Both the position numbers and the translations under genes were made by a program. From Bacillota bacterium (GTDB lineage: Bacteria; Bacillota; Clostridia; Tissierellales; Tissierellaceae), in assembly GCA_023388495.1 (NCBI GenBank), contig JAEWGC010000028.1, positions 186,001 through 250,000 on the forward strand: a DNA stretch of 64,000 nucleotides, read 5' to 3'. Each line of letters starts with the position of its first letter. The first letter of the stretch is position 1. The notes beneath the pieces were generated by a model, which was not told the DNA's origin, made no database searches, and saw only the letters and a list, made by a program, of their open reading frames with translations. This document shows positions 8,423-16,896 of the stretch, piece by piece.

Positions 8423-9448
8423 ATGGACAAGATATTAGAAGTTAAAGATTTAAATATATCCTTTCATACCTATGCAGGTGAAGTAAAGGCTGTTAGAGGT
8501 GTTAACTTTTATTTAAATAAAGGAGAAACCTTAGCTATTGTTGGAGAATCAGGCTGCGGGAAAACTGTTACAGCAAAGGCTATTCTAAGACTATTGAAAA
8601 CACCACCAGCAGAAATAAAAGAAGGTTCTGAGATTTTATTCGATGGTGAAGATGTTGTACAAATGGATAAAAAGAGATTGCTTTCCTATAGGGGGGAAGA
8701 TGTAGCCATGATTTTTCAAGACCCTATGACATCTCTAAACCCTACTATGACAGTAGGTAAGCAGATAATGGAGACCTTACAAATTCACAAGAAGATGAAT
8801 AAGAAAGAGGCCCAAGAAGAGGCTATTAGACTTCTAAAATTGGTTAATATTCCAAATGCAGAACAAAGAATAAAACAATATCCCCATGAACTATCAGGGG
8901 GAATGAGACAAAGGATTATGATTGCAATAGCATTATCCTGTAATCCAAAGATCCTTATTGCAGATGAGCCGACTACTGCTCTTGATGTTACTATTCAGGC
9001 ACAGATTATAGATTTATTAAGTGAATTAAAGGAAAAATTTGATACATCAATTGTTCTTGTAACTCACGATCTTGGTGTTGTTGCAAACTTTGCAGATAGA
9101 ATTCAGGTTATGTATGCAGGAAGCATTATAGAAACGGGTACTAAGGAAGAAATCTTCTATAACAGTCAACATCCATATACATGGGCATTACTAAACTCTG
9201 TACCAAGTATAGATAAAAAGAGTAAAGAGGAACTTTATTCCCTAGGAGGAACACCGCCAGATTTAATACTACCATTAGAAGGATGTCCATTTGTTTCTAG
9301 ATGTGAACATGCTATGGAAATATGTAAGGAAAGAAGACCAGATGAGACTTGTCTCTCAAATACTCATAAGGTACGTTGCTGGCTACAACATCCAGATGCT
9401 CCTAAAGTAGATAGACCTGTAAGTCTTGGAGGTGAGAGAAATGAGTAA
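8423..9448 (+). CDS. oppD: Oligopeptide ABC transporter ATPase OppD
   Basis: 341 residues. Walker A GESGCGKT (about residues 41-48), Q-loop FQDPMTSLNP, signature ELSGGMRQR, Walker B ILIADEPTTALD and the switch His in LVTHDLGV. The C-terminal oligopeptide/dipeptide transporter domain (oligo_HPY) carries CPFVSRCEHAMEIC and a later Cys, the 4Fe-4S-type Cys cluster seen in many OppD/DppD proteins. It provides one of the two ATPase subunits under OppBC. It overlaps oppF by 8 bases, implying translational coupling. Confidence 0.94.
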   Translation: MDKILEVKDLNISFHTYAGEVKAVRGVNFYLNKGETLAIVGESGCGKTVTAKAILRLLKTPPAEIKEGSEILFDGEDVVQMDKKRLLSYRGEDVAMIFQDPMTSLNPTMTVGKQIMETLQIHKKMNKKEAQEEAIRLLKLVNIPNAEQRIKQYPHELSGGMRQRIMIAIALSCNPKILIADEPTTALDVTIQAQIIDLLSELKEKFDTSIVLVTHDLGVVANFADRIQVMYAGSIIETGTKEEIFYNSQHPYTWALLNSVPSIDKKSKEELYSLGGTPPDLILPLEGCPFVSRCEHAMEICKERRPDETCLSNTHKVRCWLQHPDAPKVDRPVSLGGERNE

Positions 9449-10397
9449 AGAAAATTTATTAGAAATAGTGAATTTAAAGAAATATTTCCAAATAGGGAAA
9501 AATGCTACCTTAAAGGCTGTAGATGATGTAACCTTTAATATTAAAAAAGGTGAGACATTAGGACTAGTAGGGGAATCTGGATGTGGAAAAACTACCTGCG
9601 GTAGAACTATATTAGGCATTTATCCAGCTACAGGGGGGCATGTATATTTTAATGGACAAGATGTTCACTCAATGAATAAGAGTGAAAAGCTTAAATTTAA
9701 GAAAAATGCACAGATAATTTTCCAAGACCCGTATGCGTCCCTTGACCCTAGAATGACCATAGGTGATATTATCGGGGAAGGTATGGATGTTCATTTAAAT
9801 TTAAGTCAGAGTGAAAGACAGGAAAGAATTAATGATTTACTGAATAAGGTAGGATTAAATCCCGAGCATGGTTCTAGGTTCCCCCATGAATTATCTGGTG
9901 GACAAAGACAAAGAATTGGTATTGCAAGGGCACTTGCTGTAGAGCCCCAATTTATTATGTGTGATGAACCAATATCAGCTTTAGATGTATCTATACAAGC
10001 TCAGATAGTAAATCTCCTTATAAAGCTTCAAAGGGAAATGGGACTTACTTATTTATTTATATCCCATGACCTTTCAATGGTTAAACATATATCTGATAGA
10101 GTAGGAGTAATGTATCTGGGTTCTATGGCAGAATTAGCAAGTAATGAAGCCTTATATAGAAATCCTTTGCACCCCTATACTAAGGCACTAATATCTGCTA
10201 TACCTGTTGCTGACCCTAATGCAGAGGAAACAAGAAGGAGAATAAAGCTAGAAGGAGAAGTGCCTTCTCCTATTAATCCACCAGCTGGATGTAAGTTTGT
10301 TAAGAGATGTTCTTATGCGAAGGATATATGTCATAATGTAACCCCAGGACTTAAAGAGGTAGAAGAGGACCATTTTGTAGCTTGTCATTTATATTAG
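9441..10397 (+). CDS. oppF: Oligopeptide ABC transporter ATPase OppF
   Basis: 318 residues. Walker A GESGCGKTTCGR (about residues 41-52), signature ELSGGQRQRIGIARAL, Walker B FIMCDEPISALD, switch His in FISHDLSM, and a C-terminal oligo_HPY domain with CKFVKRCSYAKDIC. Second ATPase of the transporter. Start choice: GGAGGTGA at 9428-9435 stands 5 bases before ATG 9441; an upstream in-frame alternative would have no spacer. The start lies inside the end of oppD. Together oppA-F encode a full peptide importer. Confidence 0.93.
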   Translation: MSKENLLEIVNLKKYFQIGKNATLKAVDDVTFNIKKGETLGLVGESGCGKTTCGRTILGIYPATGGHVYFNGQDVHSMNKSEKLKFKKNAQIIFQDPYASLDPRMTIGDIIGEGMDVHLNLSQSERQERINDLLNKVGLNPEHGSRFPHELSGGQRQRIGIARALAVEPQFIMCDEPISALDVSIQAQIVNLLIKLQREMGLTYLFISHDLSMVKHISDRVGVMYLGSMAELASNEALYRNPLHPYTKALISAIPVADPNAEETRRRIKLEGEVPSPINPPAGCKFVKRCSYAKDICHNVTPGLKEVEEDHFVACHLY

Positions 10398-10416
10398 AAA
10401 ACTAGGGGTGAATTTT

Positions 10417-11802
10417 ATGTTAAATAAATCATTAATAGAAGATATATTTTTTGAAGCACTAGCTAATGGTAGTGATTTTGCTGAAATATTTATTGAAGAT
10501 AATTTTTCCACAGAGATTGCTACCGTTGGTGGTAATATTGAAAGAGGTATGAGTGGTAGAGACTATGGTATAGGTATTAGATTATTCTCAGGCCTAAGCT
10601 CTGTATATTCATATACCAATGATCTATCAAGAGAAAATCTTTTAAGTATTACTAGAAAATCTGCTAAAGTCATTAAAGAGAGTAAAACCGATATTGATGT
10701 AAAGTTTGGTACATTAGTATCTCCAACAAAACATCCATATAGATTATTACCATCAAAAGTCAATTTCTCTAGTAAGATGGATCTTACAAAGAGAGCTTAT
10801 AATGCAGCAAAGGCTTACGATAAAATCATATCTCAAGTTACAGTAAACTACTTAGACCAAGAGCAAAATGTACTAGTAGCAAATACAGAGGGGGTTTATG
10901 TAGAAGATAAAAGAGTGAGGACTAGAATGTTAATTCTAGTAGCGGCAGAGCATAATGGACAAATAGAGACTGGCTACATAGGACCTGGTGCTTTAATGGG
11001 GACTGAGTTTTATGAAAAGATCAGCATAGAAGAGTATGCAAGGGAAGCAGCTAGAAGTGCTAAAACTATGGCAATGGCTGACTATTGCCCTGCTGGAAAT
11101 ATGCCAGTTGTTGTAGATAATGGTTTCGGGGGATTAATGTTCCATGAGGCATGTGGCCATAGCTTAGAGGCTTCATCTGTAGCGAAAGGACTTTCAGTTT
11201 TTTCTGGTAGAATAGGAGAAAAAATAGCTTCAGATGTGGTTACCTTAGTAGATGATGGTTCCATCACTAATTCCTGGGGGTCTCTTGGAGTAGACGATGA
11301 GGGAATGAGGACACAAAAGAATATATTGATTGAAAATGGTATATTAAAGGGATATATGATAGATAAGTTAAATGCAAGAAGAATGAATATGGCTCCTACG
11401 GCATCAGGAAGAAGGCAAAACTATAGATTTGCTCCAACAGCGCGTATGACTAATACTTATATAGATAAGGGTACTAGTACCAAAGAAGAAATAATCGGAA
11501 ATACAGAAAATGGATTATTTGCTAAATATATTTCTGCAGGTTCAGTGAATCCAGCTACTGGAGACTTTAACTTCTCACTTTCAGAGGCCTATTTGATTCA
11601 AAATGGTAAAATAACTAAACCAGTCAAAGGAGCAACTCTAATTGGAAATGGGAATAAGATACTTCAAGATGTAGATATGGTGGGAAAGAATCTTGAAATA
11701 GGACAAGGGTATTGTTATGCAGGATCTGGAGCATTATTTATTGGTGCTGGACAACCTACCATTAGAGTTAAGACTATGACTGTTGGTGGGAGGGAGGAAT
11801 AG
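10417..11802 (+). CDS. tldD: TldD-type metalloprotease subunit
   Basis: 461 residues of the TldD/PmbA (U62) family. The zinc motif HEACGH lies in MFHEACGHSLEASS (about residue 243), which marks this as the catalytic TldD-like subunit. A GSVNPATGDFNF segment and GGREE end follow the family pattern. In Escherichia coli the TldD-TldE heterodimer degrades unfolded peptides and trims microcin B17. Start choice: AGGGGTGA (10403-10410) places ATG 10417 at good spacing; the GTG at 10408 lies within it. It starts 19 bases after oppF, so it may be expressed with peptide uptake, feeding imported peptides into degradation. That link is inference. Confidence 0.92.
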   Translation: MLNKSLIEDIFFEALANGSDFAEIFIEDNFSTEIATVGGNIERGMSGRDYGIGIRLFSGLSSVYSYTNDLSRENLLSITRKSAKVIKESKTDIDVKFGTLVSPTKHPYRLLPSKVNFSSKMDLTKRAYNAAKAYDKIISQVTVNYLDQEQNVLVANTEGVYVEDKRVRTRMLILVAAEHNGQIETGYIGPGALMGTEFYEKISIEEYAREAARSAKTMAMADYCPAGNMPVVVDNGFGGLMFHEACGHSLEASSVAKGLSVFSGRIGEKIASDVVTLVDDGSITNSWGSLGVDDEGMRTQKNILIENGILKGYMIDKLNARRMNMAPTASGRRQNYRFAPTARMTNTYIDKGTSTKEEIIGNTENGLFAKYISAGSVNPATGDFNFSLSEAYLIQNGKITKPVKGATLIGNGNKILQDVDMVGKNLEIGQGYCYAGSGALFIGAGQPTIRVKTMTVGGREE

Positions 11803-11804
11803 AT

Positions 11805-13157
11805 ATGGATAGAGATAAATTGGTAGATATATTATTAAAAAAAGCTAAAGAATTCAATATTGATGATATAGAAGTCTATATCAGTAAAGAATCATCAATG
11901 GACTTCAATATATATGAAGGGCAGTTAGAAAAATATGTGTTGGCAGAGGAAGAGAATTTATCTCTAAGGGGCATTTATAAAGGGAGAATGGGATATTCAT
12001 ATACAGAAAAACTAAGGGAAGATAGTTTAGATGAGTTAATAAACAATTTAATAGAATACGCAGAAAACAATAATAATGAAGAAGTGGAAAAAATGTCTTC
12101 ATCGATATTTGTAGAGAAAAAAACTGTTCATAGAGAAAATTTATTAAATAAATATACAGAGAAAGAAAAGATTGAATACTTATTAGATTTAGAGAAAAAA
12201 GCTTATGATTATGATAAAAGAGTAAAAACTATAGATGATTGTAGATATCAAGAAAAGATTCAAGATGTATATATAAGAAATACAAAGGGGTTAGAGTTAG
12301 AAGATAGTCATACCATTGGCATCATAGGACTTTCAGCTGTTACAGAGGAAGGAAACAATATGCAAACTGGATACTCTCATATTGTTTTTAAGGAGCTTCT
12401 TGAGGAATATAAAGAGAAACTTATTAAAGAGAGTGTTGGAGATGCTATAAATATGTTAGGAGCAGAGCCTATAGAGTCTGGGAACCATGAGATTATTCTT
12501 AGAAATAATGTGGTAGCAGATATGTTTAGCAATTTTTCTCCTATCTTTCTAGGGAATACTGTTCAAAAAAACCTATCTCTACTAAAAGGGAAAATAGGTG
12601 AAAAAGTAGCTGTAGATTTCTTCAATATAGTGGAAAATCCTTTAATGGAGAATGGAAAATATTGTAGAACCTTTGATGATGAAGGAACTTCTACTTATAC
12701 AAAGTATATAATTAGAAATGGAGTATTGGAAACATTCCTTCATAACAATAAAACTGCTGAGAAAGATGGTATAAGGTCTACAGGAAATGGATTTAGAGCT
12801 TCACATAAATCATCTATTGGTGTAATATCTACAAATATGTATATTGAAGAAGGAGATAATTCACTAGATGATATGATCAAATCAATGGAGAAAGGTATAA
12901 TAATAACTGAAATACATGGACTACATGCAGGAATTAATCCTACCTCAGGAGATTTTTCCTTATCCTCTAATGGCCTATTTGTAGAAAATGGCAAGATAAT
13001 TAGACCATTAGCACAAATAACTGTAGCAGGTAATTTATATAATATGCTAAAAAATATAAAATATATAGGAAATGATACTAAATTTTCACATCCTAGTTCA
13101 AGCTACTTTGGCTCTCCCTCCCTTTATATAGGTAGCTTGACGGTATCAGGAAAATAA
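11805..13157 (+). CDS. tldE: TldE/PmbA-type subunit of the TldD-TldE protease
   Basis: 450 residues, same family as the preceding gene but without the HExxxH zinc motif, as expected for the non-catalytic TldE/PmbA partner. Family segments include RNNVVADMFSNFSPIFLGNTVQKNLS, DDEGTSTYTKYIIRNGVLETFLHNNKTA and a C-terminal GINPTSGDFSLSSNGLFVENGK. It starts 2 bases after tldD, so the pair is surely co-translated. A terminator begins inside its stop codon. Assignment is firm as a family; the physiological substrate is unknown. Confidence 0.92.
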   Translation: MDRDKLVDILLKKAKEFNIDDIEVYISKESSMDFNIYEGQLEKYVLAEEENLSLRGIYKGRMGYSYTEKLREDSLDELINNLIEYAENNNNEEVEKMSSSIFVEKKTVHRENLLNKYTEKEKIEYLLDLEKKAYDYDKRVKTIDDCRYQEKIQDVYIRNTKGLELEDSHTIGIIGLSAVTEEGNNMQTGYSHIVFKELLEEYKEKLIKESVGDAINMLGAEPIESGNHEIILRNNVVADMFSNFSPIFLGNTVQKNLSLLKGKIGEKVAVDFFNIVENPLMENGKYCRTFDDEGTSTYTKYIIRNGVLETFLHNNKTAEKDGIRSTGNGFRASHKSSIGVISTNMYIEEGDNSLDDMIKSMEKGIIITEIHGLHAGINPTSGDFSLSSNGLFVENGKIIRPLAQITVAGNLYNMLKNIKYIGNDTKFSHPSSSYFGSPSLYIGSLTVSGK

Positions 13158-13186
13158 GAACTGGTCTAATGACCAGTTCTTATTTT
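13156..13186 (+). terminator. Terminator of the opp-tldDE operon
   Basis: 11-bp perfect stem (13156-13166 with 13171-13181), loop TAAT, followed by ATTTT. Confidence 0.8.
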
Positions 13187-13215
13187 AAATATTTATTAAA
13201 TTAATTTCCGGTTTA

Positions 13216-13244
13216 TTGCACAAGGAATAAATATGTGGTATATG
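13216..13244 (+). promoter_or_regulatory. Possible promoter of the pspA operon
   Basis: TTGCAC at 13216-13221, a 17-base spacer and TATATG at 13239-13244; moderate match to a housekeeping promoter, 55 bases before the pspA start. Confidence 0.4.
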
Positions 13245-13298
13245 TTAGATATAAACTTAATAGGGTAATATTAGTATTACGAAAAGGAGGTTGATAGT

Positions 13299-13973
13299 AT
13301 GAGTATTTTGGCAAGATTTAGAGATATTATGGCAAGCAATATTAATGCCTTACTAGACAAGGCTGAGGATCCAGAAAAGATGGTAGATCAGATTTTAAGA
13401 AATCTTAACAATGATTTGGGAAAGGTAAAGGCTGAGACTGCATCTATTATGGCGGAGGAGCAAAGGGCAAAGCGATTATTAGATGAATGTATTGAAGAGA
13501 TGGATAAGATGGAGAAATATGCAATAAAGGCATTAGAAGCTAATAATGAGCAGGATGCCAGAAGCTTTTTGGAAAGGAAAGCAACTTTAACAGGGAAAAG
13601 AACTGAGCTAGAAGAATCATATAATATATCTCGTTCAAATGCTCATAGAATGAAAGAGATGCATGACAAACTTGTTTCTGATATTAATGAGCTAGAGTCA
13701 AGAAAGTCTATGATTAAAGGCAAGATGGCAGTAGCAAAAACTCAAGAAAAGATTAATAAAATTGGCTCATCAGTAAATGATGCTAATAGGTCCATATCTG
13801 CTTTTGAAAGGATGGAAGAAAGGGCAAACAAAGCATTAGATGAGGCTAATGCAATGGCAGAGTTAAACAAAGGAACGAAGGATGAAATAAAAGATTTAAC
13901 TAAAAAATATGATACCAACACAAATATAGATGATGAATTAGCTGCTCTCAAGAGTAAATTAAATAAAGAATAA
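13299..13973 (+). CDS. pspA: PspA/IM30 family membrane-stress protein
   Basis: 224 residues, nearly all predicted coiled coil, typical of PspA/IM30 (ESCRT-III-like) proteins that polymerise on damaged cytoplasmic membranes. The N-terminal amphipathic segment MSILARFRDIMASNINALLDKAEDPEKMVDQILR matches the family signature. The ATG follows AAAGGAGGTTGAT. The next three genes are the counterparts of Bacillus subtilis ydjG, ydjH and ydjI, where ydjF is pspA, so the four very likely act as one membrane-repair module. The 90-base gap to the next gene holds a hairpin at 13986-14019. Confidence 0.94.
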   Translation: MSILARFRDIMASNINALLDKAEDPEKMVDQILRNLNNDLGKVKAETASIMAEEQRAKRLLDECIEEMDKMEKYAIKALEANNEQDARSFLERKATLTGKRTELEESYNISRSNAHRMKEMHDKLVSDINELESRKSMIKGKMAVAKTQEKINKIGSSVNDANRSISAFERMEERANKALDEANAMAELNKGTKDEIKDLTKKYDTNTNIDDELAALKSKLNKE

Positions 13974-14062
13974 CATAGGAGTATATATGAAGGCTGTAGC
14001 TGGGGCTATGGCCTTCATACTAAGAAGATATTTTTCCATCATTAATAAGAGGTGAGTACAAG

Positions 14063-15091
14063 ATGGTAATCCACTATAAATGCCCTAATTGTGGAGCAAA
14101 CATGAGATTTGATGCAACTACAGGTAAACTAACTTGTCATAGCTGTGGTAGAGAAGATAATATAGAAGTTTTTCCAGAGGAATTTATTAGAACTACTTTT
14201 TCAGAAGATGATGCAAAAGAATATCATTGTGAAAACTGTGGTGCCGTATTGATTACAGAAAAAGAAACTTCCGCAACGACCTGTAGCTTTTGTGGCGCAG
14301 GAGTTGTGCTTTTAGATAGATTATCAGGAGAATTGGCTCCAGCCAAGGTAATTCCTTTTACTATTAGTAAGGAGCAAGCTATAAAAGCCTTTAAAACTTG
14401 GTGTAAGAACGGACTTTTAACTCCAAGGGATTTCATGACAGCAGATAGAATAAAAGGAATAACAGGGATGTATGTTCCCTTTTGGTTATATGACCTAAAC
14501 AGCAGGGTTCAAGTTAGTGCCTTGGGAACTAGAGTTAGGACATATACAAAGGGAGATTATAGATATACAGAAACTAGTCATTATGACATATATAGAGATA
14601 TTACCCTTGATTATTTAAAGATTCCCGTTGATGCTTCAGAAAAAATGAAAGATGAACTTATGGATAGATTAGAGCCATATAACTACGATGGAATTAAGGA
14701 TTTTAAAACTCCTTATTTGGCAGGATATATTGCAGAAAAATATAATTATGATGATATGGAGCTTTTACCTCGAGCTAAATCTAAAATATCAAACTATATA
14801 GAAAGCTATATTCATTCAACTGTTACTGGTTATAGCAGTGTTAGTTTTAGAGAAAAGGATATAAACATCACTCAGAAAACTGCATATTATACCTTGTTGC
14901 CAGTATGGATATTATTCTATGATTATAATAAAACGGAATATATTTTTGCTATGAATGGTCAAACAGGCAAAGTTGTTGGAAAACCTCCCATTAGTCAAGG
15001 AAAAATCTTAGGATGGTTTGGTGGGATCTTTGGTGGTACATTTATAACACTAAAGATAATTTCATTAATTATGGGAGGGAGCTTATGGTGA
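14063..15091 (+). CDS. ydjG: YdjG-like zinc-ribbon membrane protein
   Basis: 342 residues. Two CxxC...CxxC zinc ribbons at the N-terminus (CPNCGANMRF...CHSCG about residues 8-29, and CENCGAVLI...CSFCG about 56-76), then a beta-rich domain of about 200 residues, with hydrophobic stretches at AYYTLLPVWILFYDY and at the extreme C-terminus (GWFGGIFGGTFITLKIISLIMGG) that probably anchor it in the membrane. Gene order (pspA, this gene, TPM protein, SPFH protein) matches B. subtilis ydjFGHI, where YdjG recruits the PspA system. Its last 7 bases overlap the next start. Confidence 0.82.
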   Translation: MVIHYKCPNCGANMRFDATTGKLTCHSCGREDNIEVFPEEFIRTTFSEDDAKEYHCENCGAVLITEKETSATTCSFCGAGVVLLDRLSGELAPAKVIPFTISKEQAIKAFKTWCKNGLLTPRDFMTADRIKGITGMYVPFWLYDLNSRVQVSALGTRVRTYTKGDYRYTETSHYDIYRDITLDYLKIPVDASEKMKDELMDRLEPYNYDGIKDFKTPYLAGYIAEKYNYDDMELLPRAKSKISNYIESYIHSTVTGYSSVSFREKDINITQKTAYYTLLPVWILFYDYNKTEYIFAMNGQTGKVVGKPPISQGKILGWFGGIFGGTFITLKIISLIMGGSLW

Positions 15092-15900
15092 AAAATAGAA
15101 TATATATAAATAAAGTTATAGTTATATGTTTTTTATTATTAATTTCATTTATCTTAAGTGATATAGTAGAAGCTACTCCTAGTACCAAACAAAGGATTTA
15201 TGACTTTGCAGGTCTTTTGACTTCGGAGGAAGTAAAACAACTTGAAGACTTATCAGAGAAATATAGCAGGAAAAGGCAGACTGATTTCATCATATTAACT
15301 ACCAATGATACTAAAGGAAAAGATATAGTACCCTATATGGAGGATTTTTATGATGAAAAGGCATTAGGTTATGATAGACCCCATGGAAATACTGCCATTT
15401 TAACAATTGATATGAAAAATAGGGATGTATATTTAGCAGGATTTCATAAGGGAGAGAAGTACTTAGATGATTATAGATTGGATTTAGTTCGGGATAAAAT
15501 TAGTCCAGATTTATCCCAGGGAAATTATTATGAGGCCTTTTATTCCTTCATTAAGATTTCATATAAATATATGGGTATAAGACCAGGCGTTAATCCTGAT
15601 AATTTATTTTTAAATCTATGGTTTCAGATAGCTGTTTCATTAGGATTAGCAGGGATTGTAGTCAGTATAATGGCTTATAGGACAGGAGGAAAAGTGACTG
15701 TAGGGGACAGTACCTACAGGGATTATAGCAATTCCAAAGTTATAGATAAGAGGGATAGGTACTTAAATACAACGGTTTCAAAAACTAAGATAGCCTCTAA
15801 TAACTCCTCCGGTGGAAAAAGTGGAGGAACAGGTGGTGGAGGTGGCGGTGGAGTATCTCGTGGTGGCCATTCCCACAGCGGTAGTAGAGGTAAATTCTAA
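15085..15900 (+). CDS. ydjH: YdjH-like TPM-domain membrane protein
   Basis: 271 residues. Signal/anchor helix VIVICFLLLISFILSDIVEA, then a TPM (YgcG-type) domain beginning IYDFAGLLTSEEVKQLEDLSEKYSRKRQTDFIILTTNDTKG, a second membrane helix (LWFQIAVSLGLAGIVVSIMAY), and a Gly/Ser-rich tail ending in GGHSHSGSRGKF. Start choice: an in-frame start at 15013 would overlap the upstream gene by 79 bases, whereas ATG 15085 follows GGGAGGGA and overlaps its stop by 7 bases, typical coupling. Third member of the pspA-ydjGHI module; the TPM domain is thought to act outside the membrane. Confidence 0.83.
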   Translation: MVKNRIYINKVIVICFLLLISFILSDIVEATPSTKQRIYDFAGLLTSEEVKQLEDLSEKYSRKRQTDFIILTTNDTKGKDIVPYMEDFYDEKALGYDRPHGNTAILTIDMKNRDVYLAGFHKGEKYLDDYRLDLVRDKISPDLSQGNYYEAFYSFIKISYKYMGIRPGVNPDNLFLNLWFQIAVSLGLAGIVVSIMAYRTGGKVTVGDSTYRDYSNSKVIDKRDRYLNTTVSKTKIASNNSSGGKSGGTGGGGGGGVSRGGHSHSGSRGKF

Positions 15901-15930
15901 TGAAAATAACGTGTAGAAAGGAATGATAAT

Positions 15931-16872
15931 ATGTCTATCTTTAGAAAACAATTTGCAAATGTAGTAGAATGGGAAGAGTTTAGAGATGATATGATATTTT
16001 GGAAATGGGCAAATAGAGAGATTAAAAAAGGAAGTAAATTAATTATTCGTCCAGGGCAAGATGCCGTATTTTTAGATAATGGTAGGATTGAGGGGATATT
16101 CAAGGATGAAGGGGAATACGATATAGAATCTCAGATCATACCTTTCTTGTCTACATTAAAGGGATTTAAATTTGGATTTAATAGTGGAATGAGGGCAGAG
16201 GTATTATTCGTAAATACTAAGGAGTTTACAGTTAAATGGGGAACGCAAAATCCTATTAACATACCAACCCTTGGATTACCTGGAGGATTGCCAATACGTG
16301 CCAATGGGACATTTAATTTTAAGGTTAATGACTATATCTCCTTAATAGATAAAATTGCAGGAGTAAAGAATTCATATTTTGTGGAAGATGTTAAGATAAG
16401 GATGACTTCCATCTTAGACCAACTTTTAATGAAGTGGATTACAAAAGAAGGGAAAGATATGTTTAACCTTCAGGCAAATGCCTTTGATATTTCAAAAGGA
16501 ATCAAGGAAGACCTTGATATGGAAATTATAAAAAGTGGAATAACGATTACAGGATTTAATATTATAAGCTTTAATTATCCTGAAGAAATCCAAAATATGA
16601 TCAATAAAAATGCATCCCACAGTATGGTGGGAGACCTTAATAGATATCAACAGGTATCCATGGTTGATGGTATATCCTCTGGTAAGGTAAAGAGTGGAGG
16701 AACTGCATCGGATATGGTTGGAATGATGATGGGAATGAATATTGCTAAAGAAATGATGGAAAATATGAGTGAGAATAAAGAGAAAACATCTAATATTAAA
16801 TTCTGCTCTAACTGTGGGGAAAAAGTAGGAGAAGGAAATTTTTGCTCACATTGCGGACAGAAAATAAAATAA
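15931..16872 (+). CDS. ydjI: YdjI-like SPFH-domain protein with C-terminal zinc ribbon
   Basis: 313 residues. The body is an SPFH-type (flotillin-like) domain of the YdjI or virion-core-like family: IIRPGQDAVFLDNGRIEGIFKDEGEYDIESQIIPF near the N-terminus and long helices at about residues 150-230. A low-complexity Met/Gly stretch (MVGMMMGMNIAKEMMENM) leads to a C-terminal zinc ribbon CSNCGEKVGEGNFCSHCGQKIK. In B. subtilis the equivalent protein bridges PspA to YdjG/YdjH. The ATG follows AAAGGAAT. Last gene of the module, closed by a strong hairpin shared with the convergent peptidase gene. Confidence 0.84.
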   Translation: MSIFRKQFANVVEWEEFRDDMIFWKWANREIKKGSKLIIRPGQDAVFLDNGRIEGIFKDEGEYDIESQIIPFLSTLKGFKFGFNSGMRAEVLFVNTKEFTVKWGTQNPINIPTLGLPGGLPIRANGTFNFKVNDYISLIDKIAGVKNSYFVEDVKIRMTSILDQLLMKWITKEGKDMFNLQANAFDISKGIKEDLDMEIIKSGITITGFNIISFNYPEEIQNMINKNASHSMVGDLNRYQQVSMVDGISSGKVKSGGTASDMVGMMMGMNIAKEMMENMSENKEKTSNIKFCSNCGEKVGEGNFCSHCGQKIK

Positions 16873-16896
16873 ATCAGGGGTGACCCTGATTTATTT
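16867..16896. terminator. Bidirectional terminator
   Basis: 13-bp perfect stem (16867-16879 with 16884-16896), loop GTGA, A-rich on one side and T-rich on the other. It includes the ydjI stop codon and that of the S9 peptidase gene. Confidence 0.85.

Noticed and set aside
13986..14019. Terminator between pspA and ydjG
   Set aside because: A 9-bp stem is visible but no T run follows directly, and the genes are expected to be co-transcribed; probably an RNA-processing or stability hairpin.
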